Origin: Chryseobacterium rhizosphaerae
GTDB lineage: Bacteria > Bacteroidota > Bacteroidia > Flavobacteriales > Weeksellaceae
NCBI RefSeq assembly: GCF_003385455.1
Contig: NZ_QNUF01000020.1
Location: 30,868-94,867, forward strand
Length of the DNA: 64,000 nucleotides
Direction: 5' to 3'
Shown here: piece by piece, positions 24,729 to 33,682 of the stretch
How positions within the stretch are numbered: position 1 is the stretch's first letter
How the letters are laid out: every line of letters starts with the position of its first letter
Position numbers and translations under genes: made by a program
The notes under the pieces: model-generated
Databases searched by the model: none
What the model was told of the DNA's origin: nothing
Seen by the model: the letters and a program-made list of their open reading frames with translations, nothing else

Positions 24729-25034
24729 TCACACTTTAATTTCAACGTCTACACCTGAAGGAAGTTCTAATTTCATTAGAGCATCAACAGTTTTAGAAGA
24801 AGAAGAGTAGATATCCATCAGTCTCTTGTGAGCTGAAAGTTGGAACTGCTCTCTTGCTTTCTTGTTTACGTGCGGAGATCTCAACACAGTGAAGATTCTC
24901 TTATTCGTTGGCAATGGAATTGGACCGTTTACAACAGCACCAGTAGCCTTTACCGTTTTTACGATTTTCTCAGCAGACTTGTCTACCAAGTTGTAATCGT
25001 AAGATTTTAGTTTTATTCTGATTCTTTGTGACAT
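24729..25034 (-). CDS. rpsJ: 30S ribosomal protein S10
   Basis: S10 (101 residues; also NusE in antitermination) starts MSQRIRIKLKSYDYNLVDKSAEKIV and contains GPIPLPTNKRIFTVLRSPHVNKKAREQF, the 30S head-binding loop. It follows fusA by 16 nt. Normally rplC comes next; here a strong terminator follows and rplC lies 19.4 kb further on. Confidence 0.98.
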   Translation of the reverse strand: MSQRIRIKLKSYDYNLVDKSAEKIVKTVKATGAVVNGPIPLPTNKRIFTVLRSPHVNKKAREQFQLSAHKRLMDIYSSSSKTVDALMKLELPSGVDVEIKV

Positions 25035-25050
25035 TTCTTTAATTTAAAAA

Positions 25051-27168
25051 TTAACCTTTTGCTTTAGCAATGATTTCTTCAGCAACGTTTTGTGGAGTTG
25101 CTTGGTACTTCTCTAATTCCATAGAAGAAGTAGCTCTTCCTGATGAAAGTGTTCTTAGAGTCGTTACATATCCAAACATTTCAGAAAGTGGAACTGAACC
25201 TTTGATTACAACAGCACCGTTCTTTTCTTCCTGACCACTGATCGTACCTCTTCTTTTGTTAAGGTCACCAATGATGTTACCCATATACTCTTCTGGAGTT
25301 ACAACTTCCAATTTCATAATAGGCTCCATGATTACTGGCTTAGCAGCACGTCCCGCTTCTTTAAATCCTAATTTAGCAGCTAATTCGAAAGAAAGTGCAT
25401 CAGAATCCACCGCGTGGAAAGATCCATCTTTAAGAGTAACTTTAATACCTTCAACTTCGAAACCAGCCAAAGGACCGTTCTTCATTGCAGCTTTAAATCC
25501 TTTTTCAATTGCAGGAACAAATTCTCTAGGAACGTTACCACCTTTGATCTCATTGATGAATTCTAAACCAATTTTACCTTCGTCAGCTGGACCTAGTTCA
25601 AATACAATATCAGCAAATTTACCTTTACCACCAGATTGTTTTTTGTAAACCTCTCTGTGTTGAGCAACTTTTGTTAAGTTTTCTTTGTATTCTACCTGAG
25701 GTTGACCTTGGTTTACTTCAACTTTGAATTCTCTTCTCATACGGTCAACAATGATATCTAAGTGAAGCTCACCCATACCAGAGATAATCGTTTGTCCAGA
25801 AGCTTCATCAGTTCTCACTGTAAACGTTGGATCTTCTTCAGCCAATTTAGCTAGAGCGTTACCCATTTTATCCTGGTCAGCTTTAGTTTTAGGCTCAACT
25901 GCGATACCAATTACCGGATCAGGGAAAACCATCGATTCAAGAACGATTGGGTTTTTCTCGTCACACATAGTATCACCAGTTTTGATAGACTTGAATCCTA
26001 CCGCTGCACCAATATCACCAGCTTCAATATATTCTACCGGGTTTTGCTTGTTAGCGTGCATCTGATAGATTCTAGAGATTCTTTCTTTATCTCCTGAACG
26101 AGTGTTCAAGATATAAGAACCTGCATCTAATCTTCCAGAGTATGCTCTGAAGAATGCTAATCTTCCCACGAATGGGTCAGTAGCAATCTTAAATGCTAAT
26201 GCGGAGAAAGGCTCGTCTACAGACGGCTTTCTTGTAATTTCAGCGTCAGTTCTTGGGTCAGTACCTTTGATATCATCTTTATCCAATGGAGAAGGCAAGT
26301 ATTTACATACTGCATCCAACATAAACTGTACTCCTTTATTCTTGAATGAAGAACCACAAGTCATTGGGATAATAGATAAATCGATAGTAGCAGCTCTCAA
26401 TGCAGCATTGATTTCTTCTTCTGTAATTGAATCCGGATCTTCGAAGAATTTCTCCATCAAAGTTTCGTCATATTCAGAAACAGCTTCTACTAATTTCTCT
26501 CTATATTCAAGAACTTCATCTTTCATATCTTCAGGAATTGGCACTACTTCGAAAGTAGCTCCTTGTCCTGCTTCATCCCAGATGATCGCTCTGTTTTTAA
26601 TTAAGTCTACAACACCTTTGAAATCTTCTTCAGCACCGATTGGTAAAACGATTGGAACTGCATTAGATCCTAACATTTCTTTAACTTGTTTTACAACGTT
26701 AAGGAAGTCAGCACCTTGTCTGTCCATTTTGTTTACGAATCCCATTCTTGCAACTTTGTAGTTGTCAGCAAGTCTCCAGTTTGTTTCAGACTGAGGCTCT
26801 ACTCCATCTACTGCAGAGAATAAGAATACTAATCCATCCAATACTCTTAAAGATCTGTTTACTTCTACTGTGAAGTCAACGTGTCCCGGTGTATCGATGA
26901 TGTTGAAGTGGTAAGGTTTAGTATCTGCAAGAGGCTTTCCTTGATCAGTTGGAAAGTTCCAAGAACAAGTAGTAGCAGCAGAAGTAATAGTAATACCTCT
27001 TTCAGCTTCCTGCTCCATCCAGTCCATTGTAGAAGCACCATCGTGAACCTCTCCAATTTTGTGGTTTACCCCTGTATAGAATAGAATCCTTTCTGTAGTG
27101 GTAGTTTTACCGGCATCAATATGCGCAGCAATACCAATATTTCTTGTAAATTTAAGATCTCTTCCCAT
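25051..27168 (-). CDS. fusA: Elongation factor G
   Basis: EF-G (705 residues) drives GTP-dependent translocation. G motifs are visible: GIAAHIDAGKTTTTERILFYTG (P-loop, about 11-32), RGITITSAATT, DTPGHVDF (about 92-99) and NKMDRQGADF (about 146). Domain IV/V signatures such as GMGELHLDIIVDRMRREF follow. The length and motifs fit the canonical copy, in the order rpsL-rpsG-fusA-rpsJ. Confidence 0.98.
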   Translation of the reverse strand: MGRDLKFTRNIGIAAHIDAGKTTTTERILFYTGVNHKIGEVHDGASTMDWMEQEAERGITITSAATTCSWNFPTDQGKPLADTKPYHFNIIDTPGHVDFTVEVNRSLRVLDGLVFLFSAVDGVEPQSETNWRLADNYKVARMGFVNKMDRQGADFLNVVKQVKEMLGSNAVPIVLPIGAEEDFKGVVDLIKNRAIIWDEAGQGATFEVVPIPEDMKDEVLEYREKLVEAVSEYDETLMEKFFEDPDSITEEEINAALRAATIDLSIIPMTCGSSFKNKGVQFMLDAVCKYLPSPLDKDDIKGTDPRTDAEITRKPSVDEPFSALAFKIATDPFVGRLAFFRAYSGRLDAGSYILNTRSGDKERISRIYQMHANKQNPVEYIEAGDIGAAVGFKSIKTGDTMCDEKNPIVLESMVFPDPVIGIAVEPKTKADQDKMGNALAKLAEEDPTFTVRTDEASGQTIISGMGELHLDIIVDRMRREFKVEVNQGQPQVEYKENLTKVAQHREVYKKQSGGKGKFADIVFELGPADEGKIGLEFINEIKGGNVPREFVPAIEKGFKAAMKNGPLAGFEVEGIKVTLKDGSFHAVDSDALSFELAAKLGFKEAGRAAKPVIMEPIMKLEVVTPEEYMGNIIGDLNKRRGTISGQEEKNGAVVIKGSVPLSEMFGYVTTLRTLSSGRATSSMELEKYQATPQNVAEEIIAKAKG

Positions 27169-27174
27169 TTCAGA

Positions 27175-27651
27175 TTAGAATTTAAAGTGTGAAAACGCTT
27201 TGTTAGCTTCCGCCATTTTGTGAGTATCACTCTTTTTCTTGTAAGCAGCACCTTCTTCTCTTGAAGCAGCTACAACTTCGTTAGCTAATTTCAAAGCCAT
27301 AGACTTATCATTTCTAGCTTTAGAATATTTGATTAACCATTTCATTGCCATAGAAATTTTTCTATCAGCTCTGATTGGCATAGGGATTTGGAAGTTAGCT
27401 CCACCTACTCTTCTAGAACGTACTTCTACGTGAGGCATTACATTTGTAAGTGCATCTTTCCAGATTTCAAGTGCAGTTTTTTCGTTATCTCCTTTTTTAG
27501 TTTCTACGATCTCTAATGCATCATAGAAAATTTTGAATGCGATTGACTTCTTACCGTCAAGCATTAAGTTGTTTACGAATCTAGTTACCAATTGATCATT
27601 AAATTTCGGATCTGGTAACAACGGTCTTTTTTTCGCTTTTGTCTTTCTCAT
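27175..27651 (-). CDS. rpsG: 30S ribosomal protein S7
   Basis: S7 (158 residues) nucleates the 30S head. Signatures are MRKTKAKKRPLLPDPKFND, LEIWKDALTNVMPHVEVRSRRVGGA and the C-terminal REEGAAYKKKSDTHKMAEANKAFSHF. It lies 23 nt after rpsL and 6 nt before fusA. Confidence 0.98.
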   Translation of the reverse strand: MRKTKAKKRPLLPDPKFNDQLVTRFVNNLMLDGKKSIAFKIFYDALEIVETKKGDNEKTALEIWKDALTNVMPHVEVRSRRVGGANFQIPMPIRADRKISMAMKWLIKYSKARNDKSMALKLANEVVAASREEGAAYKKKSDTHKMAEANKAFSHFKF

Positions 27652-27674
27652 TGTTTCTGTACCTTATTTAATGA

Positions 27675-28088
27675 TTATTTTTTCTTCCCTTTTGCAGGAG
27701 CAGCAGCTGCTTGTCCTGGTTTAGGTCTCTTAGCTCCGTACTTAGATCTTCTCTGAGTTCTTCCATTTACACCAGCTGTGTCTAATGCACCTCTTACGAT
27801 GTGGTAACGTACTCCCGGTAGGTCTTTCACCCTTCCGCCTCTAACCAATACTATCGAGTGCTCTTGAAGATTATGTCCTTCGCCCGGGATATAGGCATTC
27901 ACTTCTTTACCGTTAGAAAGTCTTACCCTTGCTACTTTTCTAAGTGCAGAGTTAGGTTTCTTCGGTGTAGTAGTATATACTCTCGTACATACACCACGTC
28001 TTTGTGGACAAGAATCAAGGGCAGCCGATTTGCTCTTCTTGGCAAGCGTGGCTCTTCCTTTTCTTACTAATTGTTGAATAGTAGGCAT
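27675..28088 (-). CDS. rpsL: 30S ribosomal protein S12
   Basis: S12 (137 residues) is the decoding-centre protein. It carries KKPNSALRKVARVRLSNGKEV and GEGHNLQEHSIVLVRGGRVKDLPGV, which include the two lysine sites where streptomycin-resistance changes arise in other bacteria (both wild-type Lys here). The C-terminal PGQAAAAPAKGKKK extension is a lineage feature. It is the first gene of the str operon. Confidence 0.98.
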   Translation of the reverse strand: MPTIQQLVRKGRATLAKKSKSAALDSCPQRRGVCTRVYTTTPKKPNSALRKVARVRLSNGKEVNAYIPGEGHNLQEHSIVLVRGGRVKDLPGVRYHIVRGALDTAGVNGRTQRRSKYGAKRPKPGQAAAAPAKGKKK

Positions 28089-28112
28089 TTAATTGCTTTT
28101 TATTTTAGGGTG

Positions 28113-28142
28113 CAAAAATACTAATATTTTTTTAATTGACAA
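28113..28142 (-). promoter_or_regulatory. Promoter of the str operon (rpsL)
   Basis: The minus strand shows TTG (28140-28142), 19 nt, TATTTTTG (28113-28120). The predicted leader is only about 15-20 nt. Confidence 0.8.
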
Positions 28143-28428
28143 GTAGTTATATATTTTTATTTATTTATAAAAACTTTTTTTTTGTTTTCCATACCCCACG
28201 GCAACCCTATTGGTTTTCATGTTATTGGCTTATTTTTGGGCCTTAAAGATTCTCTCAAAAAAATAAAATTTTATTTAAAAGTATCCGGTATTGCTTTTCT
28301 TTTTAAAAGGTCATTGCTGGGACCTGCCATTTCAATCTTGAGGGTAAAGCTAAAAAAAACAATCTGCAGGATCGGTTAACAAATTATTATCTATTCATTA
28401 AGATAATTACAGCAATAGCTTGCTTTAA
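28143..28428. other. Intergenic region between the glycosyltransferase-like gene and rpsL
   Basis: No convincing gene is present; a 65-codon open frame on the plus strand (28182-28379) has no promoter and no recognisable family. A weak hairpin AGGTC / GACCT (28308-28325), followed by T's on the minus strand, could end the upstream transcript. Confidence 0.4.
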
Positions 28429-30015
28429 TTATTCAATGATTGTAACCTTAACATTCTTATTCCAGTTAAAGTTTCTAATATTTTGCTGTAGAGAATTATG
28501 AATTTCAGGGTTAATGGAATATATGAACAAATGTTTTTCACCCAGTACGACATTCTTTCCTCCTACTTCCAGATAGGCAACCTTTTTCCAGTTCTTTGGG
28601 GTATGTCCATCCAGCCATTCTTCGTAAGCGATAGCCAGCTGATACTGATTTTCAACAGCACTTCGTGTCAAAAAATTTTCAAATTGATCGTCAGGCCTTT
28701 TATCTTTCGTTCTGAAAGGGAGCATTTCTTTAGATCCTAATCCCATGAAGTCCAGTAAATGGATATCCGTAAAGTAGCAGATGGCACCAATATCATTAGC
28801 CACCACCTTAGAGGAATTATAGTATTTTTTCAAAAATCTTGCAGACTGAATCTGTTGTTCGTATATGTTGGCACTTCCATTGGTTATCAAAATATGAGCA
28901 TGACCAGACTTATATACCAGCAATAATACATTCGCCAGTATACTTATTCCTATGATTCTTTCTGTTCTAAAAAACTGTAATGGCTGGGTGAAAAAAGATG
29001 TAAGCTTTGGAATAAGAACCATTGCAAAAGCTACTAAAAGATAAGCTTCATATCTGAATTGCCCTTTTATTTCCCCAAATAAACTATGCAGGATAAAAGT
29101 AGAATTCCAGGCGACGATGAGAAAGTTGTTCGCAATAATTTTTTGAAAGCTCAATTTTTTCTGATAGTCCTTATATAATAAAACCATACTGATCACTAAG
29201 GGAAACAATCCGATTTTATAGAAACTGGTATTTAAAATTACTTTTTTCAGTACGAGATCAATGATCTGCCTCGGTATACCGCCTGAGAAATCTATCAGTG
29301 ATCCTTTGGCAATAACTGAATTGGGAAAAAAATACCCACTTTTAGGATAATTGATGTAGCCGAAGAGAAAAATAGGAACAAAACCACAGACCAGTACAAG
29401 TGCTGAGTCCTTCCATTTCCTGATCAGCATAAAGACAAATGCAAGGGAGACAAAATAAAACATGCTTTCAAATCTGATCAGACCTAATGACAGGAGCGTA
29501 AAATAGAAACCATATTGAGAGATCCTGTCTTTACCCTCACTGTCTGACCATTTTTTAAAGCAGTACATATTGATGGCAATCATCAATGTCTGTAAAATAT
29601 GCTCCATCCCGGTTACAATCTGCACATGCAGCACTGCAAAGAAAAGACTAAACAAACAGGCCCAAACTATAGATCTGTTCTGATTGAAAAACAGGGAGTA
29701 GTATTTGTTAAGGATAACAATAAGCAATCCTACTGAAACCAGATTAAAAATCAACGGAATTAAAGCATGATCTCCAAAGAGAAAAATCAATGCACTTAAA
29801 ATAAGGGTAAAAACCGGTGATGAAGAGGAAGAGGAAAAAGCATACCTGGTCATTCCCCAGATACCATGAACTGCAAAGTTTTTAGCAATCGCCATGTGAA
29901 TATAGGCATCATCCAGTAAATAGGTAAAATAATGCTCGGTCGTAGAAAGCATGATCAGGATATAGATAAAACATATCCCAAAAAATATGGCTGCAGTGAT
30001 CAAAAAACTTTTCAT
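28429..30015 (-). CDS. Polytopic membrane protein, glycosyltransferase-39/87-like
   Basis: From the ATG at 30015 (Met9 of the longest frame) this is a 528-residue protein with about 10-12 transmembrane helices and a C-terminal soluble domain. An early loop has YLLDDAYIHMAIAKNFAVHG: the Asp pair after the first helix is the usual catalytic site of lipid-linked-sugar GT-C enzymes. It looks like a mannosyl/arabinosyl-type GT-C of unknown acceptor. It has no obvious partners nearby. Confidence 0.72.
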   Translation of the reverse strand: MKSFLITAAIFFGICFIYILIMLSTTEHYFTYLLDDAYIHMAIAKNFAVHGIWGMTRYAFSSSSSSPVFTLILSALIFLFGDHALIPLIFNLVSVGLLIVILNKYYSLFFNQNRSIVWACLFSLFFAVLHVQIVTGMEHILQTLMIAINMYCFKKWSDSEGKDRISQYGFYFTLLSLGLIRFESMFYFVSLAFVFMLIRKWKDSALVLVCGFVPIFLFGYINYPKSGYFFPNSVIAKGSLIDFSGGIPRQIIDLVLKKVILNTSFYKIGLFPLVISMVLLYKDYQKKLSFQKIIANNFLIVAWNSTFILHSLFGEIKGQFRYEAYLLVAFAMVLIPKLTSFFTQPLQFFRTERIIGISILANVLLLVYKSGHAHILITNGSANIYEQQIQSARFLKKYYNSSKVVANDIGAICYFTDIHLLDFMGLGSKEMLPFRTKDKRPDDQFENFLTRSAVENQYQLAIAYEEWLDGHTPKNWKKVAYLEVGGKNVVLGEKHLFIYSINPEIHNSLQQNIRNFNWNKNVKVTIIE

Positions 30016-30060
30016 CTTCTGCAATATTAATACTTCCAAACTATTTTAAAAAATTTTCTT

Positions 30061-30114
30061 ATAGTTATCATCTATTAATATTGGGGCAGTTCGGCACAAT
30101 ATTTCGTAAATTTG
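30061..30114 (+). promoter_or_regulatory. dps promoter with OxyR-like site
   Basis: A TAAATTTG box (30107-30114) is preceded by TTG (30081-30083, 23-nt spacer). Just upstream lies ATAG-N7-CTAT (30061-30075), the exact half of the OxyR consensus. The spacing fits activation under peroxide stress. Confidence 0.6.
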
Positions 30115-30228
30115 ATATATACAAAAGATAACGTATGAAATGGTCATTATTAATATCTCCCAACAGACACCACAGGGAGAAAGATAATTCCATACGGTCT
30201 TATAAAAATTAAATATAAATATATACAT

Positions 30229-30705
30229 ATGAAAAACGCTAGTATTATCGGCCTTAAAGAAGCCGACTGTAAAAAGATTTCAGAAAAATTAAATGCACTT
30301 TTAGCCAACTATTCTATATTCTATCAGAACACCAGAGGGGCTCACTGGAATATTAAAGGAGATCAGTTTTTCACCCTTCACCCTAAGTTTGAAGAACTAT
30401 ACAATAGTCTGGTTTTAAAAATTGATGAGATTGCAGAAAGAATTCTGACTTTGGGAGCTACCCCGGCTCACAATTACTCCGACTATTTGAAAGTAGCGAC
30501 CATTAAAGAGACAAAAGAAGTGACAGATGGTACAAAAAGTGTTGAATTGATTTTAAGCTCTTTCAAGGTGGTTATTGATCTTCAGAGAGAGTTATTAGAT
30601 ATTACGGATGAAGCAGGTGATGAAGGTACAAACTCTCAAATGAGCGACTATATCACGGAGCAGGAAAAAGAAGTTTGGATGTACAATTCTTACCTTGGAA
30701 AATAG
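30229..30705 (+). CDS. dps: Dps-family DNA-binding ferritin-like protein
   Basis: The 158-residue protein is a four-helix ferritin-like subunit that would form a 12-mer, oxidise Fe2+ with H2O2 and shield DNA. The ferroxidase ligands are visible in YQNTRGAHWNIKGDQFFTLHPKFEELY (His, Asp and Glu at the dimer interface, residues about 36-60). The 5' leader is about 110 nt long. The ATAG-N7-CTAT site upstream points to OxyR control. Confidence 0.95.
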   Translation: MKNASIIGLKEADCKKISEKLNALLANYSIFYQNTRGAHWNIKGDQFFTLHPKFEELYNSLVLKIDEIAERILTLGATPAHNYSDYLKVATIKETKEVTDGTKSVELILSSFKVVIDLQRELLDITDEAGDEGTNSQMSDYITEQEKEVWMYNSYLGK

Positions 30706-30735
30706 CTCAATAGCAAGCATTGAAATATTTCAAAA

Positions 30736-30766
30736 AAATCGCCTTACATTTAGGCGATTTTATTTT
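30736..30766 (+). terminator. Terminator of dps
   Basis: The stem AAATCGCCT / AGGCGATTT has a 7-nt loop and a T-rich tail, 30 nt after the stop. Confidence 0.85.
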
Positions 30767-30773
30767 TTATTTC

Positions 30774-30781
30774 TATATTTG
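30774..30781 (+). promoter_or_regulatory. Probable pncB -7 box
   Basis: TATATTTG lies 19 nt before the pncB ATG and directly after the dps terminator. No clear -33 TTG is visible. Confidence 0.5.
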
Positions 30782-30800
30782 CGTTAAAATTACACATATT

Positions 30801-31979
30801 ATGAACGACGTAAAACTCAACTCAATTCTCGATAATGATTTTTATAAAATAACCATGCAAAATGCAGTGGTAAAACTTTTCCCTGGTTCTATTGTAAAAT
30901 ACGAATTTATCAATAGGGGAAAACATCACTTTCCGCCAGGCTTTGATACTGCTTTAAGAGAAGCGGTCAATAAAATGGCAGAACTTAAACTTACCAAAGA
31001 TGAGAAGAAATTCATGGCAAGGACCTGTCCTTATATTGATCTTCCCTACCTCGATTTTTTAGAAGGGTATCATTATGATCCGTCTGAAGTGAAAATTCAT
31101 CAGGAAGGAGGTGATCTTTCTGTAATAGTGGAAGGACTTTGGTACAGAACAATTCTTTGGGAAGTTCCTTTGCTGGCACTGATCAGTGAACTTCACTACG
31201 AAATGAATCACATGGAAAGGGACTCCAATGAAGTGGTGATGAACAAAACCCTGGAGAAGGCAGATTCATTGGGAAAACTGGGGGTAACCTTTGCCGAGTT
31301 CGGAACCAGAAGAAGACATTCTTATAAAGTACAGAACCTGGTAATGGAAGCTTTGACCCAGAAAAAAGATTCTACTTTTATCGGAAGCTCCAATGTTCAT
31401 TTCGCGATGAAGTATGGAGTAAAGCCAATTGGGACCCATGCTCACGAATGGTTTATGTTCCATGCGGCTGAATATGGTTTCAAAATGGCCAATGAGCTTG
31501 CTTTGGAACACTGGGTGGATGTTTACAGAGGTGATTTGGGAGTTGCCCTTTCAGACACCTATACCACAGATGTTTTCTTCCAGCAGTTTGATAAAAAATT
31601 CGCCAAGCTTTTTGATGGGGTACGTCATGATAGCGGCGATGCTTTAGAATTTGCAGACAAAACCATTGCTCATTACCAGAATAACGGTATCAATCCGATG
31701 TTTAAATATATTATCTTCTCTGATGCCCTGAATCTTGAAAAAGTAGAGGAGATTACCAGCTACTGCAGAGGAAAAATAGGAATCTCTTTTGGAATAGGAA
31801 CCAATCTTACCAATGATGTAGGAGTAAAACCAATGAATATCGTTATGAAACTTATCGGCGTTCAGGCACCTAATAAAGAATGGATCCCTACGGTAAAACT
31901 TTCTGATGAGCATGGAAAATATACGGGTGATCCTAAAATGATAGAGCTTGCCAAGGAGTTTTTAAGAATAAAAGATTAG
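30801..31979 (+). CDS. pncB: Nicotinate phosphoribosyltransferase
   Basis: This 392-residue enzyme makes nicotinate mononucleotide from nicotinate and PRPP in NAD salvage. The start at 30801 (MNDVKLNSILDNDFYKITMQ) matches the family; a longer frame from a TTG codon overlaps the terminator and is rejected. Diagnostic features are DNDFYKITMQ, EFGTRRRHSYKVQ, GTHAHEW with the candidate phospho-His (about H213) and the DSGDALEFADK and GIGTNLTNDVG phosphate-binding segments. Confidence 0.96.
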   Translation: MNDVKLNSILDNDFYKITMQNAVVKLFPGSIVKYEFINRGKHHFPPGFDTALREAVNKMAELKLTKDEKKFMARTCPYIDLPYLDFLEGYHYDPSEVKIHQEGGDLSVIVEGLWYRTILWEVPLLALISELHYEMNHMERDSNEVVMNKTLEKADSLGKLGVTFAEFGTRRRHSYKVQNLVMEALTQKKDSTFIGSSNVHFAMKYGVKPIGTHAHEWFMFHAAEYGFKMANELALEHWVDVYRGDLGVALSDTYTTDVFFQQFDKKFAKLFDGVRHDSGDALEFADKTIAHYQNNGINPMFKYIIFSDALNLEKVEEITSYCRGKIGISFGIGTNLTNDVGVKPMNIVMKLIGVQAPNKEWIPTVKLSDEHGKYTGDPKMIELAKEFLRIKD

Positions 31980-32019
31980 AATTTAGATTTCAGATATTCA
32001 CATTATAATTAAAACATCT

Positions 32020-32490
32020 ATGAAATTAAAAGTTTTTATCACCCTTAGTATTTTGCTGACCACCTTATCCTTCGCTCAGGAGAAGAAAAAAGAAAAAGTA
32101 AAATTCAATCAGGAGCTGGCAACCTCTCTTGGTGCAGACCAATACGGGATGAAGGCCTACACAATTGTCATGCTTACTACCGGAAGCACAAAAATAGATG
32201 ATAAAGCCAAAATGGGGGCATTGATGAAAGGTCACATGGCTAATATCGGGAAGCTGGCTGATGAAGGGAAAATTATTGTGGCAGGTCCATTTCTGGAAAA
32301 AAATAAAGAAAACTACCGAGGAATGTTCATCTTTAATACGAAATCTAAAGAAGAAGCAGAGCAATGGGTAAAAACAGACCCTGCAGTTCAGGCCGGAGTC
32401 TTTAGTTATGAAATTTTCCCGTGGTATGGATCGGCGGCATTGCCTTTGTATCTGAAACATCACGAAGAAATTTCGAAGGAAAATCCTTAA
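32020..32490 (+). CDS. Exported YciI-like protein
   Basis: The 156-residue protein has a signal peptide (…LTTLSFAQ) followed by a YCII-type ferredoxin-like domain: AYTIVMLTTGS, GHMANIGKLADEGKIIVAGPF and TDPAVQAGVFSYEIFPW. YciI domains are usually cytoplasmic, so the export signal is notable. The biochemical role is unknown. It lies 40 nt after pncB and 35 nt before the isochorismatase-like gene, with no terminator between. Confidence 0.82.
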   Translation: MKLKVFITLSILLTTLSFAQEKKKEKVKFNQELATSLGADQYGMKAYTIVMLTTGSTKIDDKAKMGALMKGHMANIGKLADEGKIIVAGPFLEKNKENYRGMFIFNTKSKEEAEQWVKTDPAVQAGVFSYEIFPWYGSAALPLYLKHHEEISKENP

Positions 32491-32525
32491 CCATTATTGA
32501 AAAACACCTATATAATTCTGAATAC

Positions 32526-33092
32526 ATGAAACTTAGAGATAAAAAACCAGCTTTAGTATTAATTGATATTCAAAAGGGATTTCTTGATGAAGACTATTGG
32601 GGTGGAAATAGAAATAATAAAACAGCAGAGCAAATCAGTGGACAATTATTAGAGAAATGGAGAGCGCTACATCTCCCTATCTTTCACATCAGACACAGCT
32701 CATCCAACATCAATTCAAAATTACATGAAACCCATACCGGATTCGAATTTAATGATTATGTATTGCCCAAAAACGATGAGCCTGTCATTACAAAAAATGT
32801 AAACAGTGCTTTTATAGGAACCAATTTAAAAGAGCAACTTGACCATCAAAATATAATGACTTTAGTTATCATTGGAATAACGACAAATCATTGTGTTTCT
32901 ACCACGACGAGAATGGCTGGAAATTATGGTTATGAAACCTACTTAATTTCTGATGCAACTGCTGCATTCGACAGACTTGGAATAAACGGAGAAAAATATG
33001 ATTCAGAATTAATACACCTCACTACTCTTGCTAATTTAAATGATGAATTTGCTGTTGTATGGAATTCAGAAAAGTTATTACATGAGTTGTAA
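32526..33092 (+). CDS. Isochorismatase-family cysteine hydrolase
   Basis: With the ATG at 32526 the protein has 188 residues. The Asp-Lys-Cys triad of the family is present: D14 in ALVLIDIQKGF, K90 in VITKNVNSAF and C123 in GITTNHCVSTTTRMAGN. Members cleave isochorismate, nicotinamide or other amides; the neighbour pncB makes a nicotinamidase-like role attractive, but the motif order is that of the general family and the substrate is open. Confidence 0.9.
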   Translation: MKLRDKKPALVLIDIQKGFLDEDYWGGNRNNKTAEQISGQLLEKWRALHLPIFHIRHSSSNINSKLHETHTGFEFNDYVLPKNDEPVITKNVNSAFIGTNLKEQLDHQNIMTLVIIGITTNHCVSTTTRMAGNYGYETYLISDATAAFDRLGINGEKYDSELIHLTTLANLNDEFAVVWNSEKLLHEL

Positions 33093-33213
33093 AAAGATCA
33101 ATACATAAGACTGTTACTCATTACAAGGAAAAGGGATGTTATACTATTATTTTAGACATCGCATTAAGACTCCCATTCCGGAGTATTCATTCTCATTGTT
33201 AAACAAAATAAAA

Positions 33214-33253
33214 ACAAATCACTATATCGTCATATAGTGATTTGTTTTTTTTA
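33214..33253 (+). terminator. Terminator after the cysteine hydrolase gene
   Basis: A perfect 14-bp stem, ACAAATCACTATAT / ATATAGTGATTTGT with CGTC loop (33214-33245), is followed by a T-run. Confidence 0.9.
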
Positions 33254-33312
33254 CTATATTAGATGTTCATTTTCAATACCATACAAATTAAAAACCTATA
33301 AAAATTAATTCC

Positions 33313-33549
33313 ATGAAAAAAATGAACGTATCAAAACTTTCAAGAACAGAATTGAAAGATCTATTCGGTGGGTATTTATATCCGGCAGAATGTCCGGGAG
33401 GATGCCATGGTGAAGGGATGATCAGATGTCCTGACGGTACCACCACCATGACTAATTTTATATGCATGGGAGGAACCTGCCAACCGGCAGCAATGTGCAA
33501 GCCCTTGGTTCTTGAACCTTTTCCAGATCCGATTATAATTACTCCATAA
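33313..33549 (+). CDS. GG-leader 'bacteriocin-like' peptide precursor
   Basis: The 78-residue peptide begins MKKMNVSKLSRTELKDLFGG, a double-glycine leader of the type removed by a C39-peptidase ABC exporter. The predicted mature part (58 residues) has six Cys in ECPGGCHGEGMIRC and CMGGTCQPAAMC and a Pro-rich end. Such precursors are common in Chryseobacterium and Elizabethkingia and are labelled bacteriocin-like; antibacterial activity has not been established for most. No exporter or maturase gene lies in this window. It is monocistronic. Confidence 0.85.
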   Translation: MKKMNVSKLSRTELKDLFGGYLYPAECPGGCHGEGMIRCPDGTTTMTNFICMGGTCQPAAMCKPLVLEPFPDPIIITP

Positions 33550-33566
33550 TCTAATGAACAACAAAT

Positions 33567-33596
33567 AAAGTGAGTCTTTCCGGCTCACTTTTTTAT
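33567..33596 (+). terminator. Terminator of the GG-leader peptide gene
   Basis: The stem AAAGTGAG / CTCACTTT with a 9-nt loop is followed by TTTT. Confidence 0.85.
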
Positions 33597-33682
33597 TATT
33601 AAAAAGATCATTCTACTCGTTTTCAAAACAATACATACATGGATCATAGGTTTTTATTATCTTTAAATAAACAAAAACCGCC

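Noticed and set aside
28182..28379. 65-codon open frame upstream of rpsL
   Set aside because: It has no promoter, no recognisable family and atypical composition; conservation would be needed to call it.
30720..30800. N-terminal extension of the nicotinate phosphoribosyltransferase from a TTG codon
   Set aside because: The extension lies over the dps terminator and the pncB -7 box; the ATG at 30801 matches the family start.
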